64,000 bases of DNA from positions 62,001-126,000 of the forward strand of contig NZ_JPMD01000001.1 of the NCBI RefSeq assembly GCF_000732635.1. The letters run 5' to 3'. A model generated the notes under the pieces. It did not search any database, was not told where the DNA came from, and saw only the letters and a program-made list of their open reading frames with translations. The stretch is from Clostridium sulfidigenes (GTDB lineage Bacteria > Bacillota > Clostridia > Clostridiales > Clostridiaceae). Shown one piece after another: positions 19,666 to 27,236 of the stretch. The translations under genes were made by a program, and so were the position numbers. How positions within the stretch are numbered: the stretch's first letter is position 1; the number at the start of each line of letters is the position of its first letter.

Positions 19666-20460
19666 ATGATAAAAATAAATGAAATTATTAATATAATGGA
19701 GGACCTTGCACCATTAAACCTAAAAGAAAGCTACGATAACGTTGGGTTTATGGTTGGTAATAGAGAAAGGGAAGTAACAAAGGTCCTAGTTGCTCTAGAT
19801 TGCACCATAAAGGTCATAGAGGAAGCGAAGGAATTAGGAGCTCAGCTTATTCTAACTCATCATCCACTGCTGTTTATAAAGCCTAAAACCATAACTACAG
19901 ATAGTCTCCAAGGTAGAAAGCTAATGAAGTTAATAGAAAATGGTATAGCACTGTATTCTAGTCATACTAATTGGGATACTGTAAAGGGTGGCTTAAATGA
20001 TGAATTTGTAAAGATTCTTGGCTTTCAAGAAAGTAAAATCATTGAAGTAGCTCCATCAGATCCTACAGCAGGAGTGGGAAGAGTAGTTAAGTTGAAGGAA
20101 GAGACTACCCTAGAGGAAATAATAAAGGGAATTAAAGATAAATTAAAATTACAAAATTTAAGATACTCCGGGGAGTTAAATAAAAAAGTAAGAACCATAG
20201 CTTTAGTCAATGGAAGTGGAGAAGATTACTTGCAGCAATCCTATGACCTAGGTGCTGAACTATTAATCACAGGTGATACTACCTATCACTTTGTATCTGA
20301 CTATGAAGAGATGGGACTCTCTGTAATAGATATAGGACATTTTAATTCAGAATGGCCCCTTGTAATGGGTTTATCAGAAAAGATTAAAAAAATATTAGAG
20401 CCTAGGGGTGTGGAGGTTATTATATCAAAAGCTACTAAGGATCCCTATAATTTTATTTGA
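19666..20460 (+). CDS. Nif3-like dinuclear metal center protein
   Basis: The 264-aa member of the NIF3/YqfO family forms toroidal hexamers with a two-metal site; its reaction is not firmly known and GTP cyclohydrolase links are debated. Metal ligands are visible in ILTHHPLLF (about residues 63-71), SHTNWDTV (about 100-107) and the C-terminal GHFNSEWP (about 225-232). It lacks the inserted PII-like middle domain of longer homologues. TGGAGG precedes the ATG. It ends the chromosomal operon before the rnpB region. Confidence 0.92.
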   Translation: MIKINEIINIMEDLAPLNLKESYDNVGFMVGNREREVTKVLVALDCTIKVIEEAKELGAQLILTHHPLLFIKPKTITTDSLQGRKLMKLIENGIALYSSHTNWDTVKGGLNDEFVKILGFQESKIIEVAPSDPTAGVGRVVKLKEETTLEEIIKGIKDKLKLQNLRYSGELNKKVRTIALVNGSGEDYLQQSYDLGAELLITGDTTYHFVSDYEEMGLSVIDIGHFNSEWPLVMGLSEKIKKILEPRGVEVIISKATKDPYNFI

Positions 20461-20525
20461 TGACTACCAGCTCTAATACTCCCATATAAATAGGCCTTAT
20501 AGAGGTGAAAACTCTGAAACCCGCA
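20461..20525 (-). repeat. Shortened inverted copy of the element right of attR
   Basis: Read on the minus strand, this stretch contains GGGAGTATTAGAGCTGGTAG followed by TCATC, matching 61700-61730 on the plus strand at all but one or two positions over about 25 bases. An upstream block (TTTCAGAGTTTTCACCTCTATAAGG) resembles the start of that element, and the middle of about 120 bases is absent. It probably belongs to a family of clostridial intergenic elements; identity unknown. Confidence 0.65.
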
Positions 20526-20535
20526 CTACGCCAAC

Positions 20536-20567
20536 AACTAGTTAACTATTTAAATAGTTAACTAGTT
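20536..20567. repeat. Perfect 32-bp palindrome upstream of rnpB
   Basis: The half AACTAGTTAACTATTT (20536-20551) is followed at once by its exact reverse complement. It can form a long hairpin with almost no loop, followed by TTTAAATTTTATATATT. It may end the nif3 transcript or bind a protein. Confidence 0.8.
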
Positions 20568-20757
20568 TAAATTTTATATATTAAACTAGGGATATAGTTA
20601 AAATTTTCTATAGTTTCATAGGTAAATATAAACATAGGTATATAGGTCTATATTAATCTATTAATCTAGTTAAATAGTTTCATATATGGATATTATAACT
20701 AAAAATAGAAAATTTAAAGGCGTTGCAATGATAAAAGATTTATGTTAATATTAATTT

Positions 20758-21174
20758 TGCGAGTAAGCCAGACAATCGCTGCTGAGAAATCAGGAGAGGA
20801 AAGTCCGAGCTCCATAGGGCAGGGTGCTGGGTAACTCCCAGTGAAGGCGACTTTAAGGAAAGTGCAACAGAGATATACCGCCTTAATGACTTTTTTAGAG
20901 GAATACATTCTAACAAGTTAGAATGTATAAATTCCACTAACCAAATCGTAGATTTGGAGTGTCATTTAAGGTAAGGGTGGAAAGGCGAGGTAAGAGCTCA
21001 CCAGCGCAATGGCGACTTTGCGGCTATGTAAACCCCATCTGGAGCAAGATCGAAAGTGGAACATTATGGGGCTGCCCGTCCCGTTCCCGGGTGTATCGCT
21101 TGAGCCCATTAGTAATAATGGGCCTAGATAGATGATTGTCTAACACAGAACTCGGCTTATAGGTTTACTCGACC
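20758..21174 (+). rRNA. rnpB: RNase P RNA, class A (catalytic RNA; listed under nearest available class)
   Basis: This is the catalytic RNA of RNase P, which cuts tRNA 5' leaders. Conserved blocks in order are GAGGAAAGTCCGAGCTCCAT (about 20795), AGTGCAACAGAGA (about 20860), GTAAGGGTGGAAAGGCG (about 20970), GTAAGAGCTCACC, GTAAACCCCATCTGGAGCAA, GGCCTAGATAGATGATTGTC and ACAGAACTCGGCTTATAGG. The order matches the ancestral class A form, not the Bacillus class B form. The terminal helix pairs GAGTAA (20761-20766) with TTACTC (21165-21170). Exact ends are estimates. The 3' end is the phage attachment site. It is a ncRNA, not an rRNA. Confidence 0.95.
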
Positions 21175-21188
21175 CATTAAAAACACTA
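21142..21188 (+). repeat. attL: left prophage attachment site in rnpB
   Basis: This 47-bp sequence is identical to 61457-61503. It covers the last roughly 33 bases of rnpB and the 5' arm of its terminator. The integrase gene lies 60 bases inside, as expected for the integrase-proximal end. Confidence 0.95.
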
Positions 21189-21215
21189 GGTTTTATAACC
21201 TGGTGTTTTTATTTT
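21179..21215 (+). terminator. Phage-supplied rnpB terminator
   Basis: Stem AAAAACACTAGG / CCTGGTGTTTTT (12 bp, one G-T pair) followed by ATTTT. The 3' half is phage DNA, so after integration rnpB ends on a hairpin completed by the phage. It may also end the leftward integrase transcript. Confidence 0.88.
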
Positions 21216-21247
21216 GACATTCTTTTGCCATTCTAAAATAAAAAACA

Positions 21248-22402
21248 CTAAAATTTTAGAATTTCAGACATTCTATCAGTGGCTTTAATCTGCATTTCTT
21301 TTGTAACATGAGAGTAGATATTCATTGTTGTTCTTATATCACCATGACCTAGACGCTCTTGAATAGTTTTAAGATCAGTATTTTGTTGTAACAATAAAGT
21401 GGCATTAGTATGTCTAGAATCATGAAATCTTATTTTTTTATTTATACCACACTGTTTTAGTACTTTAGGTAGTTTGTTAGTAAAATACATAGGATGAACA
21501 TGTTTACCATCACACCATTTAAGAATAAAATCATAATTCTTATCATTAAAAACATTAGTTTTGTAAAATTCTCCATATGTAGCAGCTTGCTTTAACTGCT
21601 TTTCTTTTAGCTCACCTAATAAATTTATTAAATCATCAGATATAGTAAGGACTCTATAACTATCGTCATTTTTTAAACTCCCAACATATACATGACCATT
21701 ACTATAGATCATATTATTTGATATTTTAATAACTTTGTCTTTAAAATTAATATCGGACCACTCGAGCCCGCAAAGTTCCCCACGTCTTAAACCGAGTTCT
21801 AAAACTATTCTTAGACCTATAAAAAATATATAATCATTTTCTTTATCTAAATTTAAATGGTTAAATATTGTATGAATATCATTTTGATCTAATGTATCAG
21901 GTATAAATTTATCTCTTTTGGGTCTTTCAACATATTTACATGGATTGTCTCTAATTAATTTCCATACTAAAGCTCTATTCATTATAGTCTTTAATAAGGT
22001 GTATATAGATTGCATCGTAGCACCACTAATATTATGCTCAGCTTTTATAGTAGATAACATACGTTCTACATTATAAGGTTTAATATCCACAATGTTCATA
22101 TTGCCAATGTAAGGTATTAAATAATTGTTTAGAATCTCTCTATATCTATTATAAGTTGATATTTTGCGTAACGGCTTAACATATTCGTCAAGCCATTTCA
22201 ATGATACTGTGGCCATTGTTACTTTTTTAGGTTCCACATATCCTTCATTTTCAAAATCGCATATAGCTTGTGACAAAGCCTTACTAGCCTCTCCTTTAGT
22301 CTTAAACCCTCCTTTCGATTTATATTTCTTTTTTCCATCAATTATTCCCAAGAAGTATTGATAGGACCAGGTATTACCCCTTTTTCTTATACTTCCTTGC
22401 AT
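21248..22402 (-). CDS. int: Tyrosine-type site-specific integrase
   Basis: This 384-aa Tn916/ICEBs1-type integrase has an N-terminal arm-binding domain (residues 1-55), SAM-like core-binding domain (about 60-150) and catalytic domain. The catalytic set is complete: R206 or R207 (LGLRRGELCGL), H327-x-x-R330 (HDSRH), H353 (LGHGDIRTT) and nucleophile Y363. It lies 60 bases from attL and reads toward it, so it must recognise the rnpB 3' end. The RBS AAAGGGAGG precedes the ATG. Confidence 0.96.
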   Translation of the reverse strand: MQGSIRKRGNTWSYQYFLGIIDGKKKYKSKGGFKTKGEASKALSQAICDFENEGYVEPKKVTMATVSLKWLDEYVKPLRKISTYNRYREILNNYLIPYIGNMNIVDIKPYNVERMLSTIKAEHNISGATMQSIYTLLKTIMNRALVWKLIRDNPCKYVERPKRDKFIPDTLDQNDIHTIFNHLNLDKENDYIFFIGLRIVLELGLRRGELCGLEWSDINFKDKVIKISNNMIYSNGHVYVGSLKNDDSYRVLTISDDLINLLGELKEKQLKQAATYGEFYKTNVFNDKNYDFILKWCDGKHVHPMYFTNKLPKVLKQCGINKKIRFHDSRHTNATLLLQQNTDLKTIQERLGHGDIRTTMNIYSHVTKEMQIKATDRMSEILKF

Positions 22403-22461
22403 AATAGTACCTCCCTTTGAACTTATGTTCGATAAAAATATAAAAAAAATATATACTTAAT

Positions 22462-22896
22462 TTAAATTAAGTCAAATTTAAGTTTTAGTAATTCTACGGG
22501 TATATTTTCGATAGTACTAATTTCATTTATTGTATAACCATAATAGTTATTTAATAAACTATCTGGAATTAATAAATTAGCAGCAAAAAAGTTAGCCTGC
22601 CATTCAAATTTACTTGTTAGCAATAAAGTATTATTTTTCATAAAATAACAATTTTGAGTTTTATGAAGAATGGCATGACCAAGCTCATGAGCTAACACTA
22701 TTCTTTTTAGTGCTTCATCAAGAGAACTATTAATAAAAATAGTTTTAGTTTTCTTAATGTACATATAGGCACCAAGTTTATCGCCTAATGGTCTTTCTAT
22801 TATAACTACGCCTAAGTAATCAGCTAACTCACAAGGTTCACATGTATCATATTTTTCTGCTAATTTATTAATTATATTTAATATTATTTTTTTCAT
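22462..22896 (-). CDS. ImmA/IrrE family metallopeptidase
   Basis: The 144-aa zinc peptidase has HELGHAILH (HExxH-type, about residues 70-78) and YMYIKKTKTIFINSSL typical of ImmA. In ICEBs1 and related phages such proteins cleave the repressor to trigger induction, and here the gene is 28 bases downstream of the repressor gene, as in immR-immA. ATG 22896 is preferred; ATG 22905 has no room for a ribosome binding site. Confidence 0.9.
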   Translation of the reverse strand: MKKIILNIINKLAEKYDTCEPCELADYLGVVIIERPLGDKLGAYMYIKKTKTIFINSSLDEALKRIVLAHELGHAILHKTQNCYFMKNNTLLLTSKFEWQANFFAANLLIPDSLLNNYYGYTINEISTIENIPVELLKLKFDLI

Positions 22897-22924
22897 AATC
22901 CCCATCCCCTAACGCTATAAATAA

Positions 22925-23362
22925 TTATTTTTTATACTTCTTGGGGGTGTATTTTTCTTTATTTCTAACTTTTATTGTCTTTAGTGCAAATTCTAAAGCA
23001 TCCTTAAATAATTCTCTATTTTCATCATCTAATTCATCACCATCAAAATAAAGTGGACCATCTTCTTGGTTATCAAGTTTTTTCATTATATTATCCAAAT
23101 CTTTAGATATATCTTTATAGTCTTTAGATGTTAGTTCTTTTGAAATAGATGAAGTTTTATTTTCACTATCATTAAAGAAATCATTTACTGATACATCTAA
23201 AGCATCAGCTAACTTTTTTAAAGTACCCATTCTAGGATTCGTGGACGTCCCTGTTTCTATATCAGAAATAGTACTAGGTCCTACACCGCTTTTATCAGCA
23301 AGTTCCTTAAGTGTTAGATTATTTTTCTCTCTTAAACTTCTTAAAAATTCACCTGTATTCAT
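22925..23362 (-). CDS. XRE-family phage repressor (ImmR/cI-like)
   Basis: The 145-aa protein carries an N-terminal HTH_3 domain (residues 5-62, with LTLKELADKSGVGPSTISDIE). Its acidic C-terminal half has no peptidase motif, so inactivation probably depends on the ImmA neighbour. GGGAGA precedes the ATG on the minus strand. The 220-base divergent region toward the cro-like gene carries two sets of inverted repeats that suit repressor and Cro binding. Confidence 0.9.
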   Translation of the reverse strand: MNTGEFLRSLREKNNLTLKELADKSGVGPSTISDIETGTSTNPRMGTLKKLADALDVSVNDFFNDSENKTSSISKELTSKDYKDISKDLDNIMKKLDNQEDGPLYFDGDELDDENRELFKDALEFALKTIKVRNKEKYTPKKYKK

Positions 23363-23380
23363 TCTTTATCTCCCTTTTAT

Positions 23381-23458
23381 TTCGGTTTACAGGAATATAA
23401 TATCATTTAATTTCGGTAAAGTAAATAGTAATTTACAGAAAACCGAAGAAAATCGAAG
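23381..23458. promoter_or_regulatory. Operator-like repeats beside the repressor gene
   Basis: TTCGGTAAAGTAAAT (23412-23426) faces ATTTACAGAAAACCGAA (23431-23447) as an imperfect dyad. Another half copy TTCGGTTTAC lies at 23381-23390, and AAAACCGAAG/AAAATCGAAG is tandem at 23439-23458. These probably bind the repressor and control its own leftward promoter. Confidence 0.65.
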
Positions 23459-23485
23459 ATACAGCGAGTTATTTTCCTTTAATAA

Positions 23486-23561
23486 CCGTTATTCCGTATA
23501 AAAATGTTTGCTTAAACGGAATAACGGATGTATTATAAGAATATAAATTACGGATAACCGT
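23486..23561. promoter_or_regulatory. Early rightward promoter with three operator-like sites
   Basis: CCGTTATTCCGT (23486-23497), its exact reverse complement ACGGAATAACGG (23516-23527) and the related ACGGATAACCGT (23550-23561) are spaced 30 and 34 bases apart. A promoter TTGCTT (23508-23513), 17 bases, TATTAT (23531-23536) has the second site between its boxes. Binding there would block early transcription. Confidence 0.75.
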
Positions 23562-23579
23562 TTGAAGGGGAGTGAAGTT

Positions 23580-23789
23580 ATGAACAATAAGATAAAAGAA
23601 ACAATTCAAAAAAAGGGGATGAAAACTACTTATGTTATAGAAAAGGTAGGGTTATCCACTTCATCATTTTATGAAATTATGAACGGGAGAGCGGTTCCAA
23701 GCCTTATGAACGCTCGTAAAATTGCAGATGTTTTAGAAGTTCCACTAGATAAACTTTTTCCGGAAGATGATTTTAAAAAGGAGGATTAA
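23580..23789 (+). CDS. Cro-like XRE helix-turn-helix protein
   Basis: The 69-aa single-domain HTH protein has the recognition region MKTTYVIEKVGLSTSSFYEIMNG (about residues 15-37). It is divergent from the repressor and the first early gene, the place of Cro. ATG 23580 with AAGGGGAG upstream is preferred to TTG 23562. Confidence 0.85.
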   Translation: MNNKIKETIQKKGMKTTYVIEKVGLSTSSFYEIMNGRAVPSLMNARKIADVLEVPLDKLFPEDDFKKED

Positions 23790-23791
23790 TT

Positions 23792-24004
23792 TTGGAAGAT
23801 TATTTATTAAGTGTTGCAGAAACTGCCAAAAGACTTGGTGTAGCTAGTAATAGAAATTTTGTTTATGAATTAATAGAAAAAGGATTATTAAAATCTATAA
23901 AACTTAAAAGCCTTAAAGTACGAAATTCGGAAATAAATAGATTTTTAGAATGGGCAGAAGGAAAGGATTTATCAAATTTAAACAATATAAAAGAATTAAA
24001 TTAG
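23792..24004 (+). CDS. Excisionase-like helix-turn-helix protein
   Basis: The 70-aa protein resembles the MerR-like excisionase domain: LLSVAETAKRLGVAS (residues 5-19) for the HTH and LKVRNSEINRFLEWAEG for the wing and last helix. TTG 23792 has AAGGAGG at good spacing and lies 2 bases after the cro-like stop. It could direct excision or act as another early regulator. Confidence 0.7.
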   Translation: MEDYLLSVAETAKRLGVASNRNFVYELIEKGLLKSIKLKSLKVRNSEINRFLEWAEGKDLSNLNNIKELN

Positions 24005-24013
24005 TATTCAAGT

Positions 24014-24065
24014 AGCTCCAGTGCGAGGGTAAAAGTATCAAAGCGGCTCCAACGTGAGGGTAAAG
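24014..24065 (+). repeat. Two-copy tandem repeat between early genes
   Basis: GCTCCAGTGCGAGGGTAAAA and GCTCCAACGTGAGGGTAAAG occur 31 bases apart and differ at four positions. They sit in the only non-coding gap between the excisionase-like and antirepressor genes. They could be protein or RNA recognition sites; the function is unknown. Confidence 0.65.
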
Positions 24066-24085
24066 AAATATGAGGAGGATTTAAA

Positions 24086-24850
24086 ATGAACGAATCAATT
24101 AAAATTAATGGCTTAAAAGAAATTGATGGAATGAAATTCCATGATATCGAGGGAGGTTTTGGCAAAGGTAAAAAAGCAATGTTAGTTAAAGATATTGCAA
24201 GTATTCATGGAAGAGATACAGGGAGAATAAATGAAGCAATAAATAGAAATAAAAAAAGATTTAAAAACAATGTAGATATTATTGATTTTAAAGGAAGTAA
24301 ATTCGCTATCGATTTGTGCGAAAGCGGAATTTATACTAGGAACTCAATTAATGCAAGTTCTAATATTTATCTACTATCTGAAAGAGGATATGCAAAGTTA
24401 CTTAAGATTTTAGAAGATGATGTTGCTTGGGAACAATATGAAAAATTAGTTGATGGATATTTCAATATGAGAGCAGAACAACCTAAATTATCTAAAGAGC
24501 TACAGGCAATATTTACTTTAGATGAAAGAACAATAGAAATTGATAATAGAGTGTCCAAGCTAGAAAACACTATGACAATTGATTATGCACAGCAAGAAGA
24601 ATTAAATTCTTTAGCAAAGAGAGTTGTAGTACAAGCCTTAGGTGGAAAAGATGCACCAGCATATAGAGAACTTAATAAAAAAGCTTTTAGTCAGATTTGG
24701 AAAGATTACAAGAGGGTATTACAGGTTAATAGTTATAAAAATACATCAGTTAAAGATTTAGAATTTGCTAGAAAGGTAATTATAGATTGGAAGCCTAGCA
24801 GAGAGTTAGATTTAATGGTTAAAGGTTGTAACGCTCAAATCAGAATATAG
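24086..24850 (+). CDS. Phage antirepressor (ORF6N/ORF6C)
   Basis: The 254-aa protein carries an N-terminal ORF6N domain (about residues 10-125: MLVKDIASIHGRDTGRINEA ... YLLSERGYAKLLKIL). A helical linker follows, then a C-terminal ORF6C domain (about 165-254: LAKRVVVQALGGKDAPAYRE). This pairing is usual for phage antirepressors, which counter the lysogenic repressor. GAGGAGG precedes the ATG. It sits in the early region next to the switch. Confidence 0.88.
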   Translation: MNESIKINGLKEIDGMKFHDIEGGFGKGKKAMLVKDIASIHGRDTGRINEAINRNKKRFKNNVDIIDFKGSKFAIDLCESGIYTRNSINASSNIYLLSERGYAKLLKILEDDVAWEQYEKLVDGYFNMRAEQPKLSKELQAIFTLDERTIEIDNRVSKLENTMTIDYAQQEELNSLAKRVVVQALGGKDAPAYRELNKKAFSQIWKDYKRVLQVNSYKNTSVKDLEFARKVIIDWKPSRELDLMVKGCNAQIRI

Positions 24851-24864
24851 AGGAGGAAATTTAA

Positions 24865-25107
24865 ATGAAAGCAACAGGAGTAGTAAGAAAAGTAGATGAC
24901 TTAGGAAGGGTAGTATTACCAGTAGAACTAAGAAGAACTTTAGGAATAGACATTAAGGACCCATTAGAAATTTATGTGGATGGTGACCAGGTTATATTAA
25001 AGAAATATGAACCTACGTGTATCTTCTTCGGTGAAGGTAAGGATATAAAGACCTTTGATGGAAAGAATATTTGTCCAAGCTGTATTAAGAAGATAGGAAG
25101 GTTATAA
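24865..25107 (+). CDS. AbrB/SpoVT-like regulator with zinc-knuckle C-terminus
   Basis: The 80-aa protein starts with the swapped-hairpin AbrB fold (GVVRKVDDLGRVVLPVELRRTLG, residues 5-27). It ends with C-x(n)-C-x2-C (TCIFF ... CPSCIKK), a metal-binding tail common in clostridial AbrB proteins. It may be a phage copy of a host transition-state regulator, altering sporulation or phage genes. GAGGAGG is upstream. Confidence 0.9.
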   Translation: MKATGVVRKVDDLGRVVLPVELRRTLGIDIKDPLEIYVDGDQVILKKYEPTCIFFGEGKDIKTFDGKNICPSCIKKIGRL

Positions 25108-25109
25108 AA

Positions 25110-25208
25110 GTGTCTAAGAAAGAAAAAATAATAGATTACATCTTAGGTAGTCTAGCAACATGGTTAATATTCGGAGCACTATTTTTAATAGCAGATAAGA
25201 TTTATTAG
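25110..25208 (+). CDS. Small single-pass membrane protein
   Basis: The 32-aa product begins at GTG 25110, two bases after the AbrB-like stop, with AGGAAGG inside the previous gene. Residues 10-27 form one hydrophobic helix (ILGSLATWLIFGALFLIA). It is unrecognised. Placement and ribosome binding site support translation, but coding status is uncertain at this length. Confidence 0.5.
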   Translation: MSKKEKIIDYILGSLATWLIFGALFLIADKIY

Positions 25209-25219
25209 GAGGACAAGCT

Positions 25220-25516
25220 ATGATGCTTAAAATCATAAATGATATAGCTAAAGAAGTAGCTATGAAAACACAAGAGAGATTAAGAACAGAAGGAGGAGAC
25301 TTGCAAACAATAATTTCAGAAGAACTTTTAAATGAAATACAAAAGAAAAGTCGCAAGCTTACCGACCAAAGCAAAGCGAGCGACCTTAACAAAAATAACT
25401 TTGAAACCATTATAGCACCTGGAGAAGGTATAGACAATGGAGAAATTTACAACGAGGGCACATGTGACACTATTAGAGATTTAGATTATAAGGGGGAATG
25501 TATATGTCAGAAGTAA
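25220..25516 (+). CDS. Hypothetical early phage protein
   Basis: The 98-aa mostly helical protein ends in CECICQK-like cysteines. AGGAGG lies 7 bases upstream of ATG 25220. Its 3' end overlaps the ERF gene by 13 bases, so the two are translationally coupled. I do not recognise a family; a role beside the annealase is inferred only from position. Confidence 0.7.
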   Translation: MMLKIINDIAKEVAMKTQERLRTEGGDLQTIISEELLNEIQKKSRKLTDQSKASDLNKNNFETIIAPGEGIDNGEIYNEGTCDTIRDLDYKGECICQK

Positions 25517-26136
25517 AAGAGACAGCTAAGAAACTAAATATATATCAAAAGATTCAAAGAGCTAGAGTAGAGCTCCAAAGCAAAGAACTAAAGAAAACAG
25601 GATACAATAAGTTTTCTAACTATAAATACTTTGAACTTGGTGATTTTTTACCTCATATTAATGAAATATGCGATAGATTAGGACTTTATTGTGAATTTCA
25701 ATTTACATCAGAACTAGCAACATTAGAAATAATAGACTCAGATAAGAATGAAGAAAAAAGAAGATGGTCTACACCTATAGAGATAGCTTCATTAAAAGGT
25801 TGCAGTAGTATACAAAACATAGGTGGATCACAAAGTTATGCTAGAAGGTATTTATATCTAATGGCCTTTGAAATAGCTGAAAGTGATGTTATTGATGGTG
25901 GAGAGATAGACCAGGATGCAGAAGAAGGAAAAGCTAAAATAGGTAAAGCTGCAGTAATGACTATTAAAAAGCTTATAGATGAAACTGGAACAGATATTAA
26001 TAAATTCTTAGCATGGGCCAATGTTGATAAAGTTGAGAGTATTCAAAACTCAATGCTACATGAGTGTATAAACATGTTAAGAGAGAAAAAAGAGAAACAG
26101 GAAGAAAAGAAGAAAGAAGAAAACTTTAATTTTTAG
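25504..26136 (+). CDS. erf: ERF-family single-strand annealing protein
   Basis: This 210-aa phage recombinase is of the ERF type. The conserved part is about residues 10-135, with YKYFELGDFLPHINEI and the glycine-aromatic block IGGSQSYARRYLYLMAFEIAESD. It anneals single strands in phage replication and repair. The charged C-terminal tail (KEKQEEKKKEENFNF) may bind SSB, which is encoded downstream. ATG 25504 is chosen over ATG 25498 because the AGGGGGA site needs the larger spacing. Confidence 0.88.
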   Translation: MSEVKETAKKLNIYQKIQRARVELQSKELKKTGYNKFSNYKYFELGDFLPHINEICDRLGLYCEFQFTSELATLEIIDSDKNEEKRRWSTPIEIASLKGCSSIQNIGGSQSYARRYLYLMAFEIAESDVIDGGEIDQDAEEGKAKIGKAAVMTIKKLIDETGTDINKFLAWANVDKVESIQNSMLHECINMLREKKEKQEEKKKEENFNF

Positions 26137-26148
26137 GAGGATATGTAA

Positions 26149-27066
26149 ATGAAAGAGATAGTTTTAAAGAAAGAGTTACCAATAATAAATATGAACTTTG
26201 AGGAAGTAAAGGCTTCATTAATAGAAACTACAGAAAAGTACAAAGGAATAATAGTTACAGAAGAAGGGTTAAAGGATTGTAAGGCTACTCAAAAGGAATT
26301 AGCAGGAGTTAGAAATAAAATTGATGATTATAGGAAAGCTGTTAAAAGAGATATGGAAAAACCTATCAAGGCATTTGAAGGGCAATGTAAGGAGTTAATT
26401 GGACTTGTAGAAGAGGCAGAGAAACCAATAAAAGATGGAATCTTAGTCTTTGATAATAAGCGAAGAGATGAAAAGAAACTTAAGGCAATAGAGTTAATAA
26501 ATGAATGTGTACAAGCATTAGGACTAGAAGAAAAGTATGCAAGTAGATTAACTGTGCTAGATAAATATTTAAACCTTAATGGAAGCGTAAAGAGTGTTAG
26601 AGAAGATATAGAGCTAAGAGGGAATATGCTTAAGAATGAACAAAGCATGGAGAAAGCTAAATATGAAATGCTTAAGGGAACTATAGAAACTACATTAGAA
26701 AGCATAAATAAAACTATAAAAACACCATTGAAATATGAGGACTTTCAAAAGTATATAGATTTTGGTTGGGATGCAGCAAGAATCATTAAAGAGATAAATG
26801 ATAGAGCTGAACTAATTAGAGAGGCTGAGAGACCTAAAGAAGAACCAAAACCAGTAGAAAATGTAGAAGTTCCTAAGCAACAAGAAGTACCTAAAAAGGA
26901 AGATGTAATTCAACCACAAACTGAACCTAAGAAAGAAGAGCCTCTTTACTTTGTAGATATTAAAGTAATTCATACTATGGAGAATATAACTAAGTTAAGC
27001 CAATTCCTTAAAGATAATGGTTATGAGTATTTAGTTAAGAGTAAGGGTAGATATTTGGAGGAATAG
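26149..27066 (+). CDS. DUF1351 phage protein
   Basis: The 305-aa protein has a DUF1351 N-terminal two-thirds: long charged helices with GLKDCKATQKELAGVRNKID (about residues 45-64) and a probable coiled coil. A proline/lysine linker follows (about 230-265), then a small folded end (VDIKVIHTMENITKLSQFLK). DUF1351 genes sit beside annealases in many Firmicute phages; the function is unknown. It follows erf by 12 bases. Confidence 0.85.
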   Translation: MKEIVLKKELPIINMNFEEVKASLIETTEKYKGIIVTEEGLKDCKATQKELAGVRNKIDDYRKAVKRDMEKPIKAFEGQCKELIGLVEEAEKPIKDGILVFDNKRRDEKKLKAIELINECVQALGLEEKYASRLTVLDKYLNLNGSVKSVREDIELRGNMLKNEQSMEKAKYEMLKGTIETTLESINKTIKTPLKYEDFQKYIDFGWDAARIIKEINDRAELIREAERPKEEPKPVENVEVPKQQEVPKKEDVIQPQTEPKKEEPLYFVDIKVIHTMENITKLSQFLKDNGYEYLVKSKGRYLEE

Positions 27067-27069
27067 CAT

Positions 27070-27228
27070 ATGGAAGATGTTAAGGACATGCTTCATGAAG
27101 TAGAGAAGTGGGCAAAGGCTTATGAAATATTAGAAACATTTAAAAACAGTAGTTGTGATGAATGTAATTGTGATGAATGTGGATTTCTTCAATTTTGTGA
27201 TAAGGCATGTAATTTAGTTAACAAGTAG
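27070..27228 (+). CDS. Cysteine-rich 52-aa protein
   Basis: The product has a 20-residue helix and then CDECNCDECGFLQFCDKAC, six cysteines in about 20 residues, which suggests a metal-binding knuckle. It starts 3 bases after the DUF1351 stop (GGAGGAATAGCAT upstream) and ends 8 bases before the initiator gene. No family is recognised. Confidence 0.65.
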   Translation: MEDVKDMLHEVEKWAKAYEILETFKNSSCDECNCDECGFLQFCDKACNLVNK

Positions 27229-27236
27229 GTGAAGTA

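Noticed and set aside
20714..20937. Minus-strand open frames of about 65 codons over rnpB
   Set aside because: They lie antisense to a conserved ribozyme, have no binding sites and resemble no protein.
20461..21215. tRNA gene as the phage target
   Set aside because: No cloverleaf could be drawn at either repeat; the repeat matches the rnpB 3' end.
24014..24065. CRISPR-like repeat pair
   Set aside because: Only two imperfect copies with an 11-base gap; no array, leader or cas genes in the window.
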